NCBI RefSeq assembly: GCF_024622975.1
Contig: NZ_JANJZT010000008.1
Span: 1 to 64,000, forward strand
Length of the DNA: 64,000 nucleotides
Origin: Blautia caecimuris
GTDB taxonomy: Bacteria > Bacillota > Clostridia > Lachnospirales > Lachnospiraceae
Direction of reading: 5' to 3'
Shown here: piece after piece, positions 42,450 through 50,924 of the stretch
How positions within the stretch are numbered: the first letter of the stretch is position 1
Layout of the letters: every line of letters starts with the position of its first letter
Translations under genes and position numbers: made by a program
The notes under the pieces: generated by a model
Database searches by the model: none
What the model saw: the letters and a program-made list of their open reading frames with translations, nothing else
Told to the model about the DNA's origin: nothing

Positions 42450-42673
42450 CTTATAATATGTTAAAATGAATAAAAGGAAATGGTTCCTGATGTTCTTATT
42501 CTGACTCAGGATACATATTATAAGAAAGTAGCATGGTTCGGAGCCGGACATACGTCCTGAGGGGAACACACACTCCCTGGACGCAGTCTGGCTTTTTCCA
42601 TATTCTAAAAGCTTCAGGGAAATCTCAGACAGTCTGGGAGAATTCATGTAGAAAAGGAAAAGAAGGTGAAGAA
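42450..42673 (+). promoter_or_regulatory. Promoter and structured leader before xdhA
   Basis: TATAAT at 42451-42456 with a weak -35 suggests a start of transcription near 42465. The following 200 bases hold several stems: TTCTTAT (42493-42499) with ATAAGAA (42520-42526), a GGGG/TCCC stem near 42560-42577, and CTCAGAC/GTCTGGG (42624-42638). AAGAAGGTGAAGAA serves xdhA. This could be a regulatory leader; it does not match a riboswitch I know. Confidence 0.4.
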
Positions 42674-44950
42674 ATGGTTGGAAAAAGTATTCCAAGAGTA
42701 GATGCTTATGAAAAAGTTACAGGCAGAGCAAAATTTACAGATGATCTGATTCTCAACCGCGCTCTGGTTGCCAAGGTCCTTCACTCCACCATTGGAAACG
42801 GGATCGTAACATCTATTGATACCAGTGAGGCAGAGGCGCTTCCCGGAGTGGTAAAGGTAGTTACCTTTAAAGACGTGCCGGATCACTGCTATCCCACACC
42901 GGGACATCCCTGGTCTGTGGAGCCTGCTCATCAGGATATTGCGGACAGAAATATCCTTACAGGACGTATCCGCTATTATGGCGATGATATTGCTGCCGTT
43001 GTGGCAGAAGATGAAGTAACTGCGTCCAGGGCGCTGAAGCTGATCAAGGTTGAATATGAGGAATATCCGGTGGAGATCCATCCCAGAAAATCCATGTACG
43101 GAAGCAATCCTCCCATTCATTTTGATAAAAAAGACAATGTACTTGCCCGTTCCAACTTTTTTATCGGAAACGTGGATGAAGGCCTGGAGCAGTCTGATAC
43201 AGTTGTGAAAAGAAGCTACAAGACCTCCATTGTCCAGCACTGTCATATAGAGAATCCCATATCCTTTGCCTATATGGAAAAGGGAAGGATCGTTGTAGTT
43301 ACTTCCACGCAGATCCCTCATATTGTCCGCCGTGTGATCGGCCAGGCTCTGGGAATCCCCTGGGGCAGGGTAAGGGTGATCAAACCGTATATCGGAGGTG
43401 GATTCGGAAACAAGCAGGATGTGCTTTATGAGCCTCTGAATGCATTTTTGACTACTCAGGTAGGCGGCCGTCCTGTAAAGCTTGAGGTTTCCAGAGAGGA
43501 AACCTTCTGCAATACAAGAACCCGTCATTCTATTGAGTATGATCTCACTGCAGGCGTGGATAAGGAAGGTCATCTGCTTGCAAAAGATATGAAGGCATAT
43601 TCCAGCCAGGGGGCTTATGCATCCCATGGTCACGCCATTGCCGCCAACGGTCTTACTGCATGGAGACTTCAGTATGCCTGCCCAAATACCAGAGGCGAGG
43701 CTTATACCATTTATACCAATACCCCTACAGCCGGAGCCATGCGTGCCTACGGCATTCCTCAGGCAGCCTTTGCCATTGAATGTCTGATGGATGATGTGGC
43801 GGCGGAGATTCATACGGATCCTCTTGAATTCCGGCGGAAAAATCTGATTCAGGGATATTATGAGGACGCTTATCTGAAGCCTATTGCAGCCAATACAAAC
43901 GGGATTTTCCAGTGCCTGGAAAAAGGCGCGGAATATATTCACTGGGATGAAAAGCGAAAAGAATATGCAGATCAGACAGGTTCTGTAAGACGGGGCATTG
44001 GCATGTCACTGTTTTCTTATAAGACAGGTGTATGGCCCATTTCACTGGAAATTGCAGGCGCCCGGCTTTCCATGAACCAGGACGGAAGCGTTCAGCTTCA
44101 GATCGGAGCTACAGAGATCGGCCAGGGAGCAGATACCGTCTTTTCCCAGATGGCGGCAGAGACACTTCACATGGATGTGGAGAACGTCCATATTGTCACA
44201 GTACAGGATACCGATGTGACGCCGTTTGACACAGGCGCATATGCATCCCGCCAGTCCTTTGTTACCGGAACAGCTGTGAAGCAGTGCGCAGAACAGCTTC
44301 TCCAAAAGATTCTGGACTATGCCAAAACCCTTCTTCCGGAGCAGGAGACAAGAGAACTGTCTCTGGATCACGGCTGGATCTACGCAGGAGAGGAACAGGT
44401 ACTTTCTCTGGAGGCGCTGGCACAGGAAGCCTATTACAGTCTCAGCAATTCCTCTGTGCTGACAGCAGAGGTGTCCACACAGGTGAAGAAAAATACCATT
44501 GCCACAGGCTGCTGCTTTGCAGAGGTGGAAGTGGATATGAAGCTTGGAACCATACAGATTCTTAACATCATCAATGTCCATGACAGCGGAAAGCTTCTGA
44601 ATCCGCAGCTTGCCCAGATGCAGGTGCACGGAGGCATGTCCATGGGCATGGGCTATGGATTAAGCGAGCAGCTTGTTCTGGACGAAAAAACAGGACGGCC
44701 TCTTAACGGCAATCTTCTGGATTACAAGCTGATGACAGCTTTAGACACACCGGATATCAAGGCAGATTTTGTGGAACTGGATGACCCCATGGGACCTTAC
44801 GGAAACAAAGCTTTAGGTGAACCGCCTGCAATTCCGGGAGCTCCTGCGATCCGTAACGCGGTTCTTCATGCTACCGGCGTGGCATTTAATGAAATTCCTC
44901 TGGCGCCTCAGCGGCTGATCGAGGGATTCAAAAAAGCCGGACTGATCTGA
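42674..44950 (+). CDS. xdhA: Xanthine dehydrogenase-type molybdenum subunit
   Basis: A 758-residue molybdopterin subunit of a three-part hydroxylase. Motifs include GRIRYYGDDIAAVVAED, IGGGFGNKQDVLYEPL (with glutamine-type Mo contact region), GAMRAYGIPQAAFAIE, GATEIGQGADTVFSQM and the closing GEPPAIPGAPAI carrying the conserved catalytic glutamate. It works with XdhB (FAD) and XdhC (2Fe-2S) to hydroxylate purines, and is close in type to E. coli XdhA/YgeS. The ATG at 42674 follows AAGGTGAAGAA; the frame is open from 42533 but lacks a ribosome site there. It is the second, separate molybdenum hydroxylase of this locus. Confidence 0.93.
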   Translation: MVGKSIPRVDAYEKVTGRAKFTDDLILNRALVAKVLHSTIGNGIVTSIDTSEAEALPGVVKVVTFKDVPDHCYPTPGHPWSVEPAHQDIADRNILTGRIRYYGDDIAAVVAEDEVTASRALKLIKVEYEEYPVEIHPRKSMYGSNPPIHFDKKDNVLARSNFFIGNVDEGLEQSDTVVKRSYKTSIVQHCHIENPISFAYMEKGRIVVVTSTQIPHIVRRVIGQALGIPWGRVRVIKPYIGGGFGNKQDVLYEPLNAFLTTQVGGRPVKLEVSREETFCNTRTRHSIEYDLTAGVDKEGHLLAKDMKAYSSQGAYASHGHAIAANGLTAWRLQYACPNTRGEAYTIYTNTPTAGAMRAYGIPQAAFAIECLMDDVAAEIHTDPLEFRRKNLIQGYYEDAYLKPIAANTNGIFQCLEKGAEYIHWDEKRKEYADQTGSVRRGIGMSLFSYKTGVWPISLEIAGARLSMNQDGSVQLQIGATEIGQGADTVFSQMAAETLHMDVENVHIVTVQDTDVTPFDTGAYASRQSFVTGTAVKQCAEQLLQKILDYAKTLLPEQETRELSLDHGWIYAGEEQVLSLEALAQEAYYSLSNSSVLTAEVSTQVKKNTIATGCCFAEVEVDMKLGTIQILNIINVHDSGKLLNPQLAQMQVHGGMSMGMGYGLSEQLVLDEKTGRPLNGNLLDYKLMTALDTPDIKADFVELDDPMGPYGNKALGEPPAIPGAPAIRNAVLHATGVAFNEIPLAPQRLIEGFKKAGLI

Positions 44951-44966
44951 AAGGGGGAACGGAATC

Positions 44967-45851
44967 ATGTATGATATTGAAAATTACTATAATGCCAGCA
45001 CAATAGAGGAAGCCGTCAGGCTTTTAAAGGAACATCCGGATACCAGAGTGATCTCCGGCGGAAGCGATGTACTGATTAAGATCCGGGAAGGGAAAATGGC
45101 AGGAACCTCTCTTGTGAGTATCCGTGACATTAAAGAACTGAACGGTATCACAAAAAAAGAAAACGGAGATATTTATATAGGCGCAGGAACTACTTTTTCC
45201 CATATTACCAATGACCCTGTGATTCAGGAAAACATTCCGGTTCTGGGAGAAGCTGTAGATCAGGTGGGCGGACCTCAGATCAGGAATATCGGAACCATTG
45301 GAGGAAATATCTGTAATGGTGCAGTCAGCGCAGACAGCGCGCCTACGGTATTTTCTCTGAATGCCCTTCTTCGCATTGAGGATGGAAACAACGGAAGAAC
45401 CGTTCCGATCCGTGATTTTTACCTGGGTCCGGGCCGTGTGGATCTGAAAAGAGGAGAGATTCTTACCCATGTGATCATTCCTGCAAAGGAATACCAGGGT
45501 TATCATGGAAACTATATTAAGTATTCCATGAGAAAAGCCATGGATATTGCAACCTTAAGCTGTTCCGTGGTAAGTAAGGTAAATACAGAAAAAAATATTC
45601 TGGAAGATGTGCGCATTACCTTTGGCGTAGCGGCTCCGGTTCCTTTCCGGTGTGAAAAAACAGAAGCAGCGCTGAAAGGACAGGAAATCAGCGAAAAACT
45701 GTATGAAATGACAGAGCAGAGCATCCGTCAGGAGATCAACCCAAGAGATTCCTGGAGGGCATCCAGGGAGTTCCGTATGCAGATCGGCGGAGAAATCGCA
45801 AAAAGAGCGCTGAAGCGTACCATAGAGCTTGCAGGAGGTGACAGAAAATGA
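44967..45851 (+). CDS. xdhB: Xanthine dehydrogenase FAD-binding subunit
   Basis: A 294-residue FAD subunit of the CoxM/XdhB type. It begins MYDIENYYNASTIEEAVRLL, has the isoalloxazine-binding stretches VISGGSDVLIKIREGK and IRNIGTIGGNICNG, and a normal C-terminal CO-dehydrogenase flavoprotein domain. It passes electrons from the 2Fe-2S subunit to NAD. It starts 16 bases after xdhA and overlaps xdhC by 4 bases (ATGA), as expected for equal production. Confidence 0.94.
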   Translation: MYDIENYYNASTIEEAVRLLKEHPDTRVISGGSDVLIKIREGKMAGTSLVSIRDIKELNGITKKENGDIYIGAGTTFSHITNDPVIQENIPVLGEAVDQVGGPQIRNIGTIGGNICNGAVSADSAPTVFSLNALLRIEDGNNGRTVPIRDFYLGPGRVDLKRGEILTHVIIPAKEYQGYHGNYIKYSMRKAMDIATLSCSVVSKVNTEKNILEDVRITFGVAAPVPFRCEKTEAALKGQEISEKLYEMTEQSIRQEINPRDSWRASREFRMQIGGEIAKRALKRTIELAGGDRK

Positions 45852-46339
45852 TCAAAGATAAAGTTCTGGTCAGATGTGTGGTAAACGGAAAAGAAGTAGC
45901 CGAGTATGTGGATCCCAGAGAGTCTCTGCTTGACATGCTCAGAAACCGTCTGGGTCTTACTTCCGTAAAAAAAGGCTGTGAGGTAGGAGAATGCGGAGCC
46001 TGCACAGTGATCATTGACGGAGAGACTATTGACTCCTGCATTTATCTGGCAGTGTGGGCGGAGGGAAAAAATATCCGTACCCTGGAAGGTCTGGAAAAGA
46101 ACGGGGATCTTACCCGTATTCAGGAGGCTTTTATTGAGGAGGGAGCGATCCAGTGCGGTTTTTGCACACCGGGCTTTGTTATGTCTGCAACGGTGCTTCT
46201 GGAGCGGGGCGAGGTGCTTACAAGAGAAGCTATCAAAAAACACATGTCAGGTAATCTGTGCCGCTGCACCGGATACCAGAATATTGTAAATGCAGTAGAA
46301 AAAGTAATGCTTGAACAGCAGGAGACTGAAGGAGTTTGA
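45848..46339 (+). CDS. xdhC: Xanthine dehydrogenase 2Fe-2S subunit
   Basis: A 163-residue iron-sulfur subunit with two 2Fe-2S domains. The plant-type motif is GCEVGECGACTVIIDG (about 42-57) and the second is CGFCTPGFVM with LCRCTGYQNI (about 102-140). It links the Mo centre of XdhA to the FAD of XdhB. The ATG overlaps the xdhB stop, and the stop lies 3 bases before yqeB. Length and motifs are normal. The letter follows the E. coli xdhABC naming, where C is the iron-sulfur subunit. Confidence 0.94.
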   Translation: MIKDKVLVRCVVNGKEVAEYVDPRESLLDMLRNRLGLTSVKKGCEVGECGACTVIIDGETIDSCIYLAVWAEGKNIRTLEGLEKNGDLTRIQEAFIEEGAIQCGFCTPGFVMSATVLLERGEVLTREAIKKHMSGNLCRCTGYQNIVNAVEKVMLEQQETEGV

Positions 46340-46342
46340 TTT

Positions 46343-47161
46343 ATGACACAGAATAACATACTGGTTGTCCGCGGAGGCGGTGATCTTGCCAGTGGAGTGA
46401 TCCACAGACTTTACCGCTGCGGATACCGGGTGCTGATTCTTGAAAGCGCCAGACCCAGCGCGATCCGCCGGGAGGTGTCTTTCTGCGAGGCTGTTTATGA
46501 CGGAGAGGCATTTGTGGAGGGCGTTTTAAGCCACAGGATCCAGGATGTGGGTGAGTGTGCCGGAATATGGGAAATGGGCGAGATTCCTCTTCTGGTAGAT
46601 GAGACAGGAGAAGCTATCAAAAAACTTCATCCTGCAGCAGTGATCGACGCTATTCTTGCAAAAAAAAATCTCGGCACAAACAGGGCAATGGCGCCTCTTA
46701 CCATTGCTCTGGGACCTGGGTTTCTGGCCGGTAGAGATGTGGATTATGTGGTGGAGACTCAGAGAGGCCATGATCTTGGAAGGATCGTGGAAGAGGGCTG
46801 GGCAGCTCCCAATACAGGGATTCCGGGAATGATCGGAGGTTATGGGAAAGAACGAGTGATTCATTCTCCGGCAGCGGGTACGATACACAGCCGGGCGAAG
46901 ATCAGCGATCTGGTAGAAAAGGATCAGGTAATTGCTGTCATCAGTACAGAGAAAAACAGAGAAATTCCTGTCTTTGCCACAATTTCAGGAGTATTAAGAG
47001 GAATGATCCGGGAAGAGTATCAGGTATCGGAAGGAATGAAGATCGCGGATATTGACCCACGGAAAGAACAGAAAAAAAACTGCAATACCATTTCTGATAA
47101 AGCAAGATGCATAGCGGGAACTGTTGTGGAAATTCTTCTGTCAGAAGGAATTGTTCCCTGA
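46343..47161 (+). CDS. yqeB: Selenium-dependent molybdenum hydroxylase accessory protein YqeB
   Basis: A 272-residue accessory protein of the YqeB/EF2563 family, a marker of hydroxylases that carry labile selenium. The N-terminus is Rossmann-like (VVRGGGDLASGVIHRLYRCG), followed by LILESARPSAIRREVSFCEA with a conserved cysteine, IALGPGFLAGRDVDYVVETQRGH, and a biotinyl-lipoyl-like C-terminal part. It is thought to act in maturation, perhaps selenium insertion, but the biochemistry is not known. It abuts xdhC and precedes the yqeC-mocA fusion, so the operon carries its own maturation tools. Confidence 0.92.
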   Translation: MTQNNILVVRGGGDLASGVIHRLYRCGYRVLILESARPSAIRREVSFCEAVYDGEAFVEGVLSHRIQDVGECAGIWEMGEIPLLVDETGEAIKKLHPAAVIDAILAKKNLGTNRAMAPLTIALGPGFLAGRDVDYVVETQRGHDLGRIVEEGWAAPNTGIPGMIGGYGKERVIHSPAAGTIHSRAKISDLVEKDQVIAVISTEKNREIPVFATISGVLRGMIREEYQVSEGMKIADIDPRKEQKKNCNTISDKARCIAGTVVEILLSEGIVP

Positions 47162-47260
47162 ACAGAAGGAGAGGAAGAAACCTGCCTGCTGTATGACGGA
47201 TGCTTTAACCGGAGAGGAAAAGGCAGGAATACAATTATCAGGTGATCGAGGAACAGGATT

Positions 47261-48670
47261 ATGAGACTTACTGAACTTCTGGATATTGATGTAAACAGCA
47301 AAAAGATCATTTCAGTTGTGGGAGGCGGTGGAAAAACAAGCCTGATCTTCCGGCTTGCAGAGGAACTGGCAGAGCAGGGAAAAAAGGTCATTGTTACCAC
47401 CACCACTCACATAGCTTTTGAGCCGGAACGCCCCTTTGCCAGAGACGGAGAACTGAATAAAGTCAGGGAAAATCTCAGAAAGTACGGCTATACGGTAGCT
47501 GCCTGTATGGAAAAACGGGAAGAAAAAAGTTGGAAAAATCCGGAAAATATTCAGGGATCCTCAGGTACGCACTGCAGCGCTTCCGAAGAGCAGAACAAAA
47601 GCGGAAAACTGTTTACAGGAAAGCTTCAGGCGCTTCCGGAGGAGCAGCTTCAGGAACTGAAAAAAGAATGTGATGTAATCCTTATTGAGGCAGACGGAGC
47701 CAGACGTCTGCCTTTAAAGGTTCCGGCAGCCTGGGAGCCGGTAATTCCGGAGATGACCGATCTTGTGATCGGCGTGATTGGACTGGACTGTCTGGGAAAA
47801 GCAATCAAAGACACAGTTCACCGACCGGAATCAGCGGCAGAATTTCTGGGTAAATCTTCAAAGGAAAAGATTACGGAGGAAGATATCATACGGATTGCAA
47901 AGTCAGACCAGGGACTTCGTAAGTCCGTGGGACACAGAGGATTTCGAGTGTTTTTAAATAAAGAGGATGTTCTTAGTGACAGGAATTTGCCGGATAAAAT
48001 AGTACAGAGACTGAGAAAACATGGCATTTGGGCCGTATGCGGCAGCCTGAAACAGGATATTTCTATTGTTATTCTGGCGGCGGGAAACAGCAGAAGATTT
48101 GGCAGCAACAAGCTGTTTTTTCCAATAGATGGCATTCCCATGTATTTACACACACTTCAGAAGGTTCTTCTGGTACAAAAAAAAATGAAACACAGGATTT
48201 CTTCCGTTATTCTTGTTACTCAGTATTCGGAGATCAAAAAAAATGCAGAGGCTCTGGGAGCCCGGGTGGTATGGAATCCCCATCCGGAAGAAGGAATTTC
48301 CTCATCTATGAAGCTGGGGCTTCTGGAAGTAATAAAAGAAAAGCCTCAGGCGCAAAGCTTTTCTGCCTGCCGGGAAAATAATGCCTGCCTTTTTCTGGTG
48401 GCAGATCAGCCGTGGATAAGGTGCCATACGATAGAAGCTCTGATCAGGATGTATACAGAATCCGAAAAGGGCATGGCTGCCGCAGCAAAAAATGGACAGC
48501 CTGGAAATCCCTGTATTTTTTCCGGAAAATATTACCCGGAGCTTCTGGCTCTGACAGGCGATACCGGAGGGAAAAGGGTGATGAGAAAATACATGCAGGA
48601 TGTGGCTCTGCTGGAAGTGCCAGATAAAAAAGAGCTTACGGATATGGATATCCCTCCGGATATTTCATAA
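47261..48670 (+). CDS. YqeC-MocA fusion, selenium/molybdenum cofactor maturation
   Basis: A 469-residue fusion of two families usually encoded separately. Residues about 1-265 are YqeC, with P-loop SVVGGGGKTSLIFRLAEELA, IEADGARRLPLKVPAAWEPV and VIGLDCLGKAI. Residues about 270-469 are MocA-like, with ISIVILAAGNSRRFGSNKL (nucleotidyltransferase loop), LFLVADQPWIR and NGQPGNPCIFSGKYYPELL. MocA adds CMP to the molybdenum cofactor; YqeC is a selenium-hydroxylase marker of unknown action. No frameshift joins them and the linker is short. It follows yqeB after 99 bases and ends the plus-strand operon. Confidence 0.88.
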   Translation: MRLTELLDIDVNSKKIISVVGGGGKTSLIFRLAEELAEQGKKVIVTTTTHIAFEPERPFARDGELNKVRENLRKYGYTVAACMEKREEKSWKNPENIQGSSGTHCSASEEQNKSGKLFTGKLQALPEEQLQELKKECDVILIEADGARRLPLKVPAAWEPVIPEMTDLVIGVIGLDCLGKAIKDTVHRPESAAEFLGKSSKEKITEEDIIRIAKSDQGLRKSVGHRGFRVFLNKEDVLSDRNLPDKIVQRLRKHGIWAVCGSLKQDISIVILAAGNSRRFGSNKLFFPIDGIPMYLHTLQKVLLVQKKMKHRISSVILVTQYSEIKKNAEALGARVVWNPHPEEGISSSMKLGLLEVIKEKPQAQSFSACRENNACLFLVADQPWIRCHTIEALIRMYTESEKGMAAAAKNGQPGNPCIFSGKYYPELLALTGDTGGKRVMRKYMQDVALLEVPDKKELTDMDIPPDIS

Positions 48671-48710
48671 AGCCATAAATATGGAAAATCAGAATCATAA
48701 AGCTGGTTTT

Positions 48711-50078
48711 TTATTTCCCCTTTGCTCCTTTTTTAAGCTCCGGCATTACGGTGAGAAGCATGGTAAAAAAGCTTGCGCAGCCGCCGATCAGGTTGGAGAT
48801 GGGTTCTGCCCAGAATACTCCGTCCACGCCCAGATTCCCGATCCCGGGCAACAGGACAGTAAGGGGAACTACGATCAGTACCTTTCGGAAAATAGAGAAA
48901 AAGGTTGCTTTTCTGGCTTTTCCAAGAGCCACAAAGGTACACTGGGCGGTAAACTGTAAGGCCATAAAGCAGTAGCCGAAAAAGTAAATATGGAGAGCGG
49001 GGATTCCTCTGGAGATCAGCTCAGGCTCATTGTTAAAGATTCGGATAAAAAATTCCGGAAACAGCTTCAGAAGCCCCCATATGATCAGTGTGTAAGAAAC
49101 ACAGAGAACGGTAACGAACCGGATAGCTTTTCGTACCCGGTGATAGGCGCCCTCTCCATAGTTGAAGCTCATAACAGGTGAGGAACCGCTGGTGATGCCG
49201 TTGACAGGAGTGGTTGTGATCTCGCGGATGGAATTCAGCACAGTCATGATCCCCACATAGAGGTCTCCGCCGTACTGGTGAAGGGTGGTATTGCAGAAAA
49301 CCTGTACAATACTGTTGGTAAAAGCCATCATAAAACTGGAGATTCCAAGAGACATAATGCTTTTGACCCGGCTCCAGCTAAGGCGCATGGCATCTTTTTT
49401 CAGATGGAGAACTGCTTTTTTTCCTGTAAGAAACTTCAGAACCCACAAAGCAGAACACATCTGAGAAAGAACCGTAGCTGTTGCAGCGCCTTTTACTCCC
49501 ATATGAAAAACAAAAATAAAAAGCGGATCCAGAATAATATTCAGCACAGCGCCAATGAGAATAGTCAGCATTCCCATATTTCCAAAGCCCTGGTTGTTAA
49601 TAAAAGGATTCATTCCAAGAGTGATCATTACAAACAATGTGCCCAGAAGATAGATCTGAATGTAATCCCGGGCATAGGGGTAGGTAATGTCGCTGGCTCC
49701 AAAGGCGTGAAGCAGTGGATCATAAAAAAGATATCCAACAGCCATCAGAAGCACGCCCGTAAGAAGAAGCATGGAAAAGGTATTTCCCATAAGACGTTCT
49801 GCTTCTCTGTGATTTCCTCTGCCCCGTTCCATGGAGCACAGAGGGCTTCCTCCATTTCCGAAAAGATAGGTAAAGGCAGTGATCAGAGTAATGATGGGAA
49901 AACAGATTCCCACGCCGGTCAGCGCGGTTGTGCCTGCCTCCGGGATTCTTCCGATATAAATCCGGTCTACGATATTATAAAGAAGGTTCAGAATCTGCGC
50001 CATGGTCATGGGCACAGCCACTTCCAGAATATTTCTGTTTACATTTCCCTTTGAAAAATCTGTCTGATGAATTTTCAT
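48711..50078 (-). CDS. MATE-family efflux transporter
   Basis: A 455-residue protein with twelve hydrophobic helices of the MATE (MOP) family. The first half begins ILEVAVPMTMAQILNLLYNI, with VDRIYIGRIPEAGTTALTGV, and the second repeats the pattern (GISSFMMAFTNSIVQVF). It exchanges cations for drugs or metabolites. It faces the opposite way to the operon before it and ends 40 bases from that operon's last gene. Its location inside the purine locus suggests, without proof, export or import of a pathway-related compound; no purine permease is in the window. Confidence 0.92.
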   Translation of the reverse strand: MKIHQTDFSKGNVNRNILEVAVPMTMAQILNLLYNIVDRIYIGRIPEAGTTALTGVGICFPIITLITAFTYLFGNGGSPLCSMERGRGNHREAERLMGNTFSMLLLTGVLLMAVGYLFYDPLLHAFGASDITYPYARDYIQIYLLGTLFVMITLGMNPFINNQGFGNMGMLTILIGAVLNIILDPLFIFVFHMGVKGAATATVLSQMCSALWVLKFLTGKKAVLHLKKDAMRLSWSRVKSIMSLGISSFMMAFTNSIVQVFCNTTLHQYGGDLYVGIMTVLNSIREITTTPVNGITSGSSPVMSFNYGEGAYHRVRKAIRFVTVLCVSYTLIIWGLLKLFPEFFIRIFNNEPELISRGIPALHIYFFGYCFMALQFTAQCTFVALGKARKATFFSIFRKVLIVVPLTVLLPGIGNLGVDGVFWAEPISNLIGGCASFFTMLLTVMPELKKGAKGK

Positions 50079-50168
50079 AAATAGACTCCTTGATTACAAA
50101 AGACGGGGCTCCATGAGAACTGGAATCAGATAAAGCCTTCAGATAGCCGTCTTATATTTCTGGAAATT

Positions 50169-50196
50169 ATTATATAACAAATTTTATGAAAAACAA
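50169..50196 (-). promoter_or_regulatory. Promoter for MATE gene
   Basis: On the minus strand: TTGTTT (50196-50191), 16-base spacer, TATAAT (50174-50169). Confidence 0.6.
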
Positions 50197-50341
50197 GACC
50201 AGACCTTCCGTAAGCATCCTGTAAAATCATGCACAGCGGTTTGTTAAGCTGTTTTTGGTAATAATCTGCATCATTTCACAGATGGAAACCAACAAAAACC
50301 AACACCCCCAAAACCACTGCTTACTCTGTTTGCATCAGCTT

Positions 50342-50484
50342 GGGAAAATGTCTCCTGAACAGTAACCTGATCAAAATGTATTCCAGATCGCCTTCGGTGA
50401 TGGCATTTTGCCCTGTGTGTCCCGGGATTTTTGCATATACATGCCAAAACACCTTGCGGGACAGTAACCTGTGAACAGTAACAC
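50342..50484 (-). repeat. Structured intergenic repeat, copy B (candidate RNA element)
   Basis: On the minus strand this element begins GTGTTACTGTTCACAGG, then a hairpin with TGTCCCG arms (50463-50457 and 50424-50418), then the core (50414-50354) that aligns gapless to 23263-23323 with 48 of 61 identical bases, and ends CAGGTTACTGTTCAGG. The core keeps the CAAAAT/ATTTTG stem and the inner CACC GAAGG hairpin region with some changes on both arms. It lies in the 524-base gap between the MATE gene and the shell genes. A 73-codon frame in it is not a convincing gene. Confidence 0.55.
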
Positions 50485-50522
50485 AAATCCACATTATTAC
50501 AGGGATTTTTTGTTGAATTTCC

Positions 50523-50551
50523 TTGTATTTTAAAAGAAAAACAGGTATACT
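50523..50551 (+). promoter_or_regulatory. Promoter of the shell-protein genes
   Basis: TTGTAT (50523-50528), 17-base spacer, TATACT (50546-50551), 51 bases before the first shell gene. The pair therefore has its own control, apart from the two enzyme operons. Confidence 0.65.
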
Positions 50552-50602
50552 TATCATAAATACAATTATAAAAGTTCTTGATGTTTCATCATGGGAGGTA
50601 TT

Positions 50603-50902
50603 ATGGCGAAAAATTACAATGGTATGGCAGTGGGAGTATTTGAACTGGATAATCTGGTTGCCTGCTTTGTGGCTCTTGACGCTGCAGCCAAAGCAGCAAA
50701 TGTAACGATCCAGAGTGTGGAGCGTAACCGACTGAAAAGCGGCGCCTGTGTGAAAATGAGAGGCTCTGTTTCTGATGTGAATGCTGCTATGGAGGTTGCT
50801 CTTGAGGCAGCTAAGCCGTTGGGACAGGTGGTAAGTCATACAGTGATCGCTTCTCCGACGGCTGATACGGAAACAGCCCTGGCAATGACAGTAAACAAAT
50901 AA
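50603..50902 (+). CDS. Bacterial microcompartment shell protein, hexamer type (1)
   Basis: A 99-residue single-BMC-domain protein. It has the fold pattern of BMC-H hexamers: AVGVFELDNLVACFVALDAA, VTIQSVERNRLKSGACVKM and RGSVSDVNAAMEVALEAAK, ending with a VVSHTVIASPT strand. Such proteins tile the flat faces of microcompartments, with a central pore for substrates. The pore loop would lie near RLKSGA and is not the common GSG type. The ATG at 50603 follows GGGAGGTATT; an ATG at 50591 overlaps the ribosome site. The second shell gene follows 22 bases later. It is divergent from typical PduA/EutM proteins. Confidence 0.86.
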   Translation: MAKNYNGMAVGVFELDNLVACFVALDAAAKAANVTIQSVERNRLKSGACVKMRGSVSDVNAAMEVALEAAKPLGQVVSHTVIASPTADTETALAMTVNK

Positions 50903-50924
50903 ATAACAAAGTGAGGAAATCATT

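Noticed and set aside
42465-42673. Purine or Moco riboswitch before xdhA
   Set aside because: No TATA-closed stem with the paired loop bases of purine riboswitches, and no Moco core pattern; kept only as an unknown leader.
42644-43942. 432-codon open frame opposite xdhA
   Set aside because: Antisense shadow without ribosome site or domain; the plus-strand xdhA is fully supported.
50271-50492. 73-codon minus-strand frame within the repeat element
   Set aside because: It lies in a folded repeat, has no ribosome site, and copy A of the repeat does not preserve the frame.
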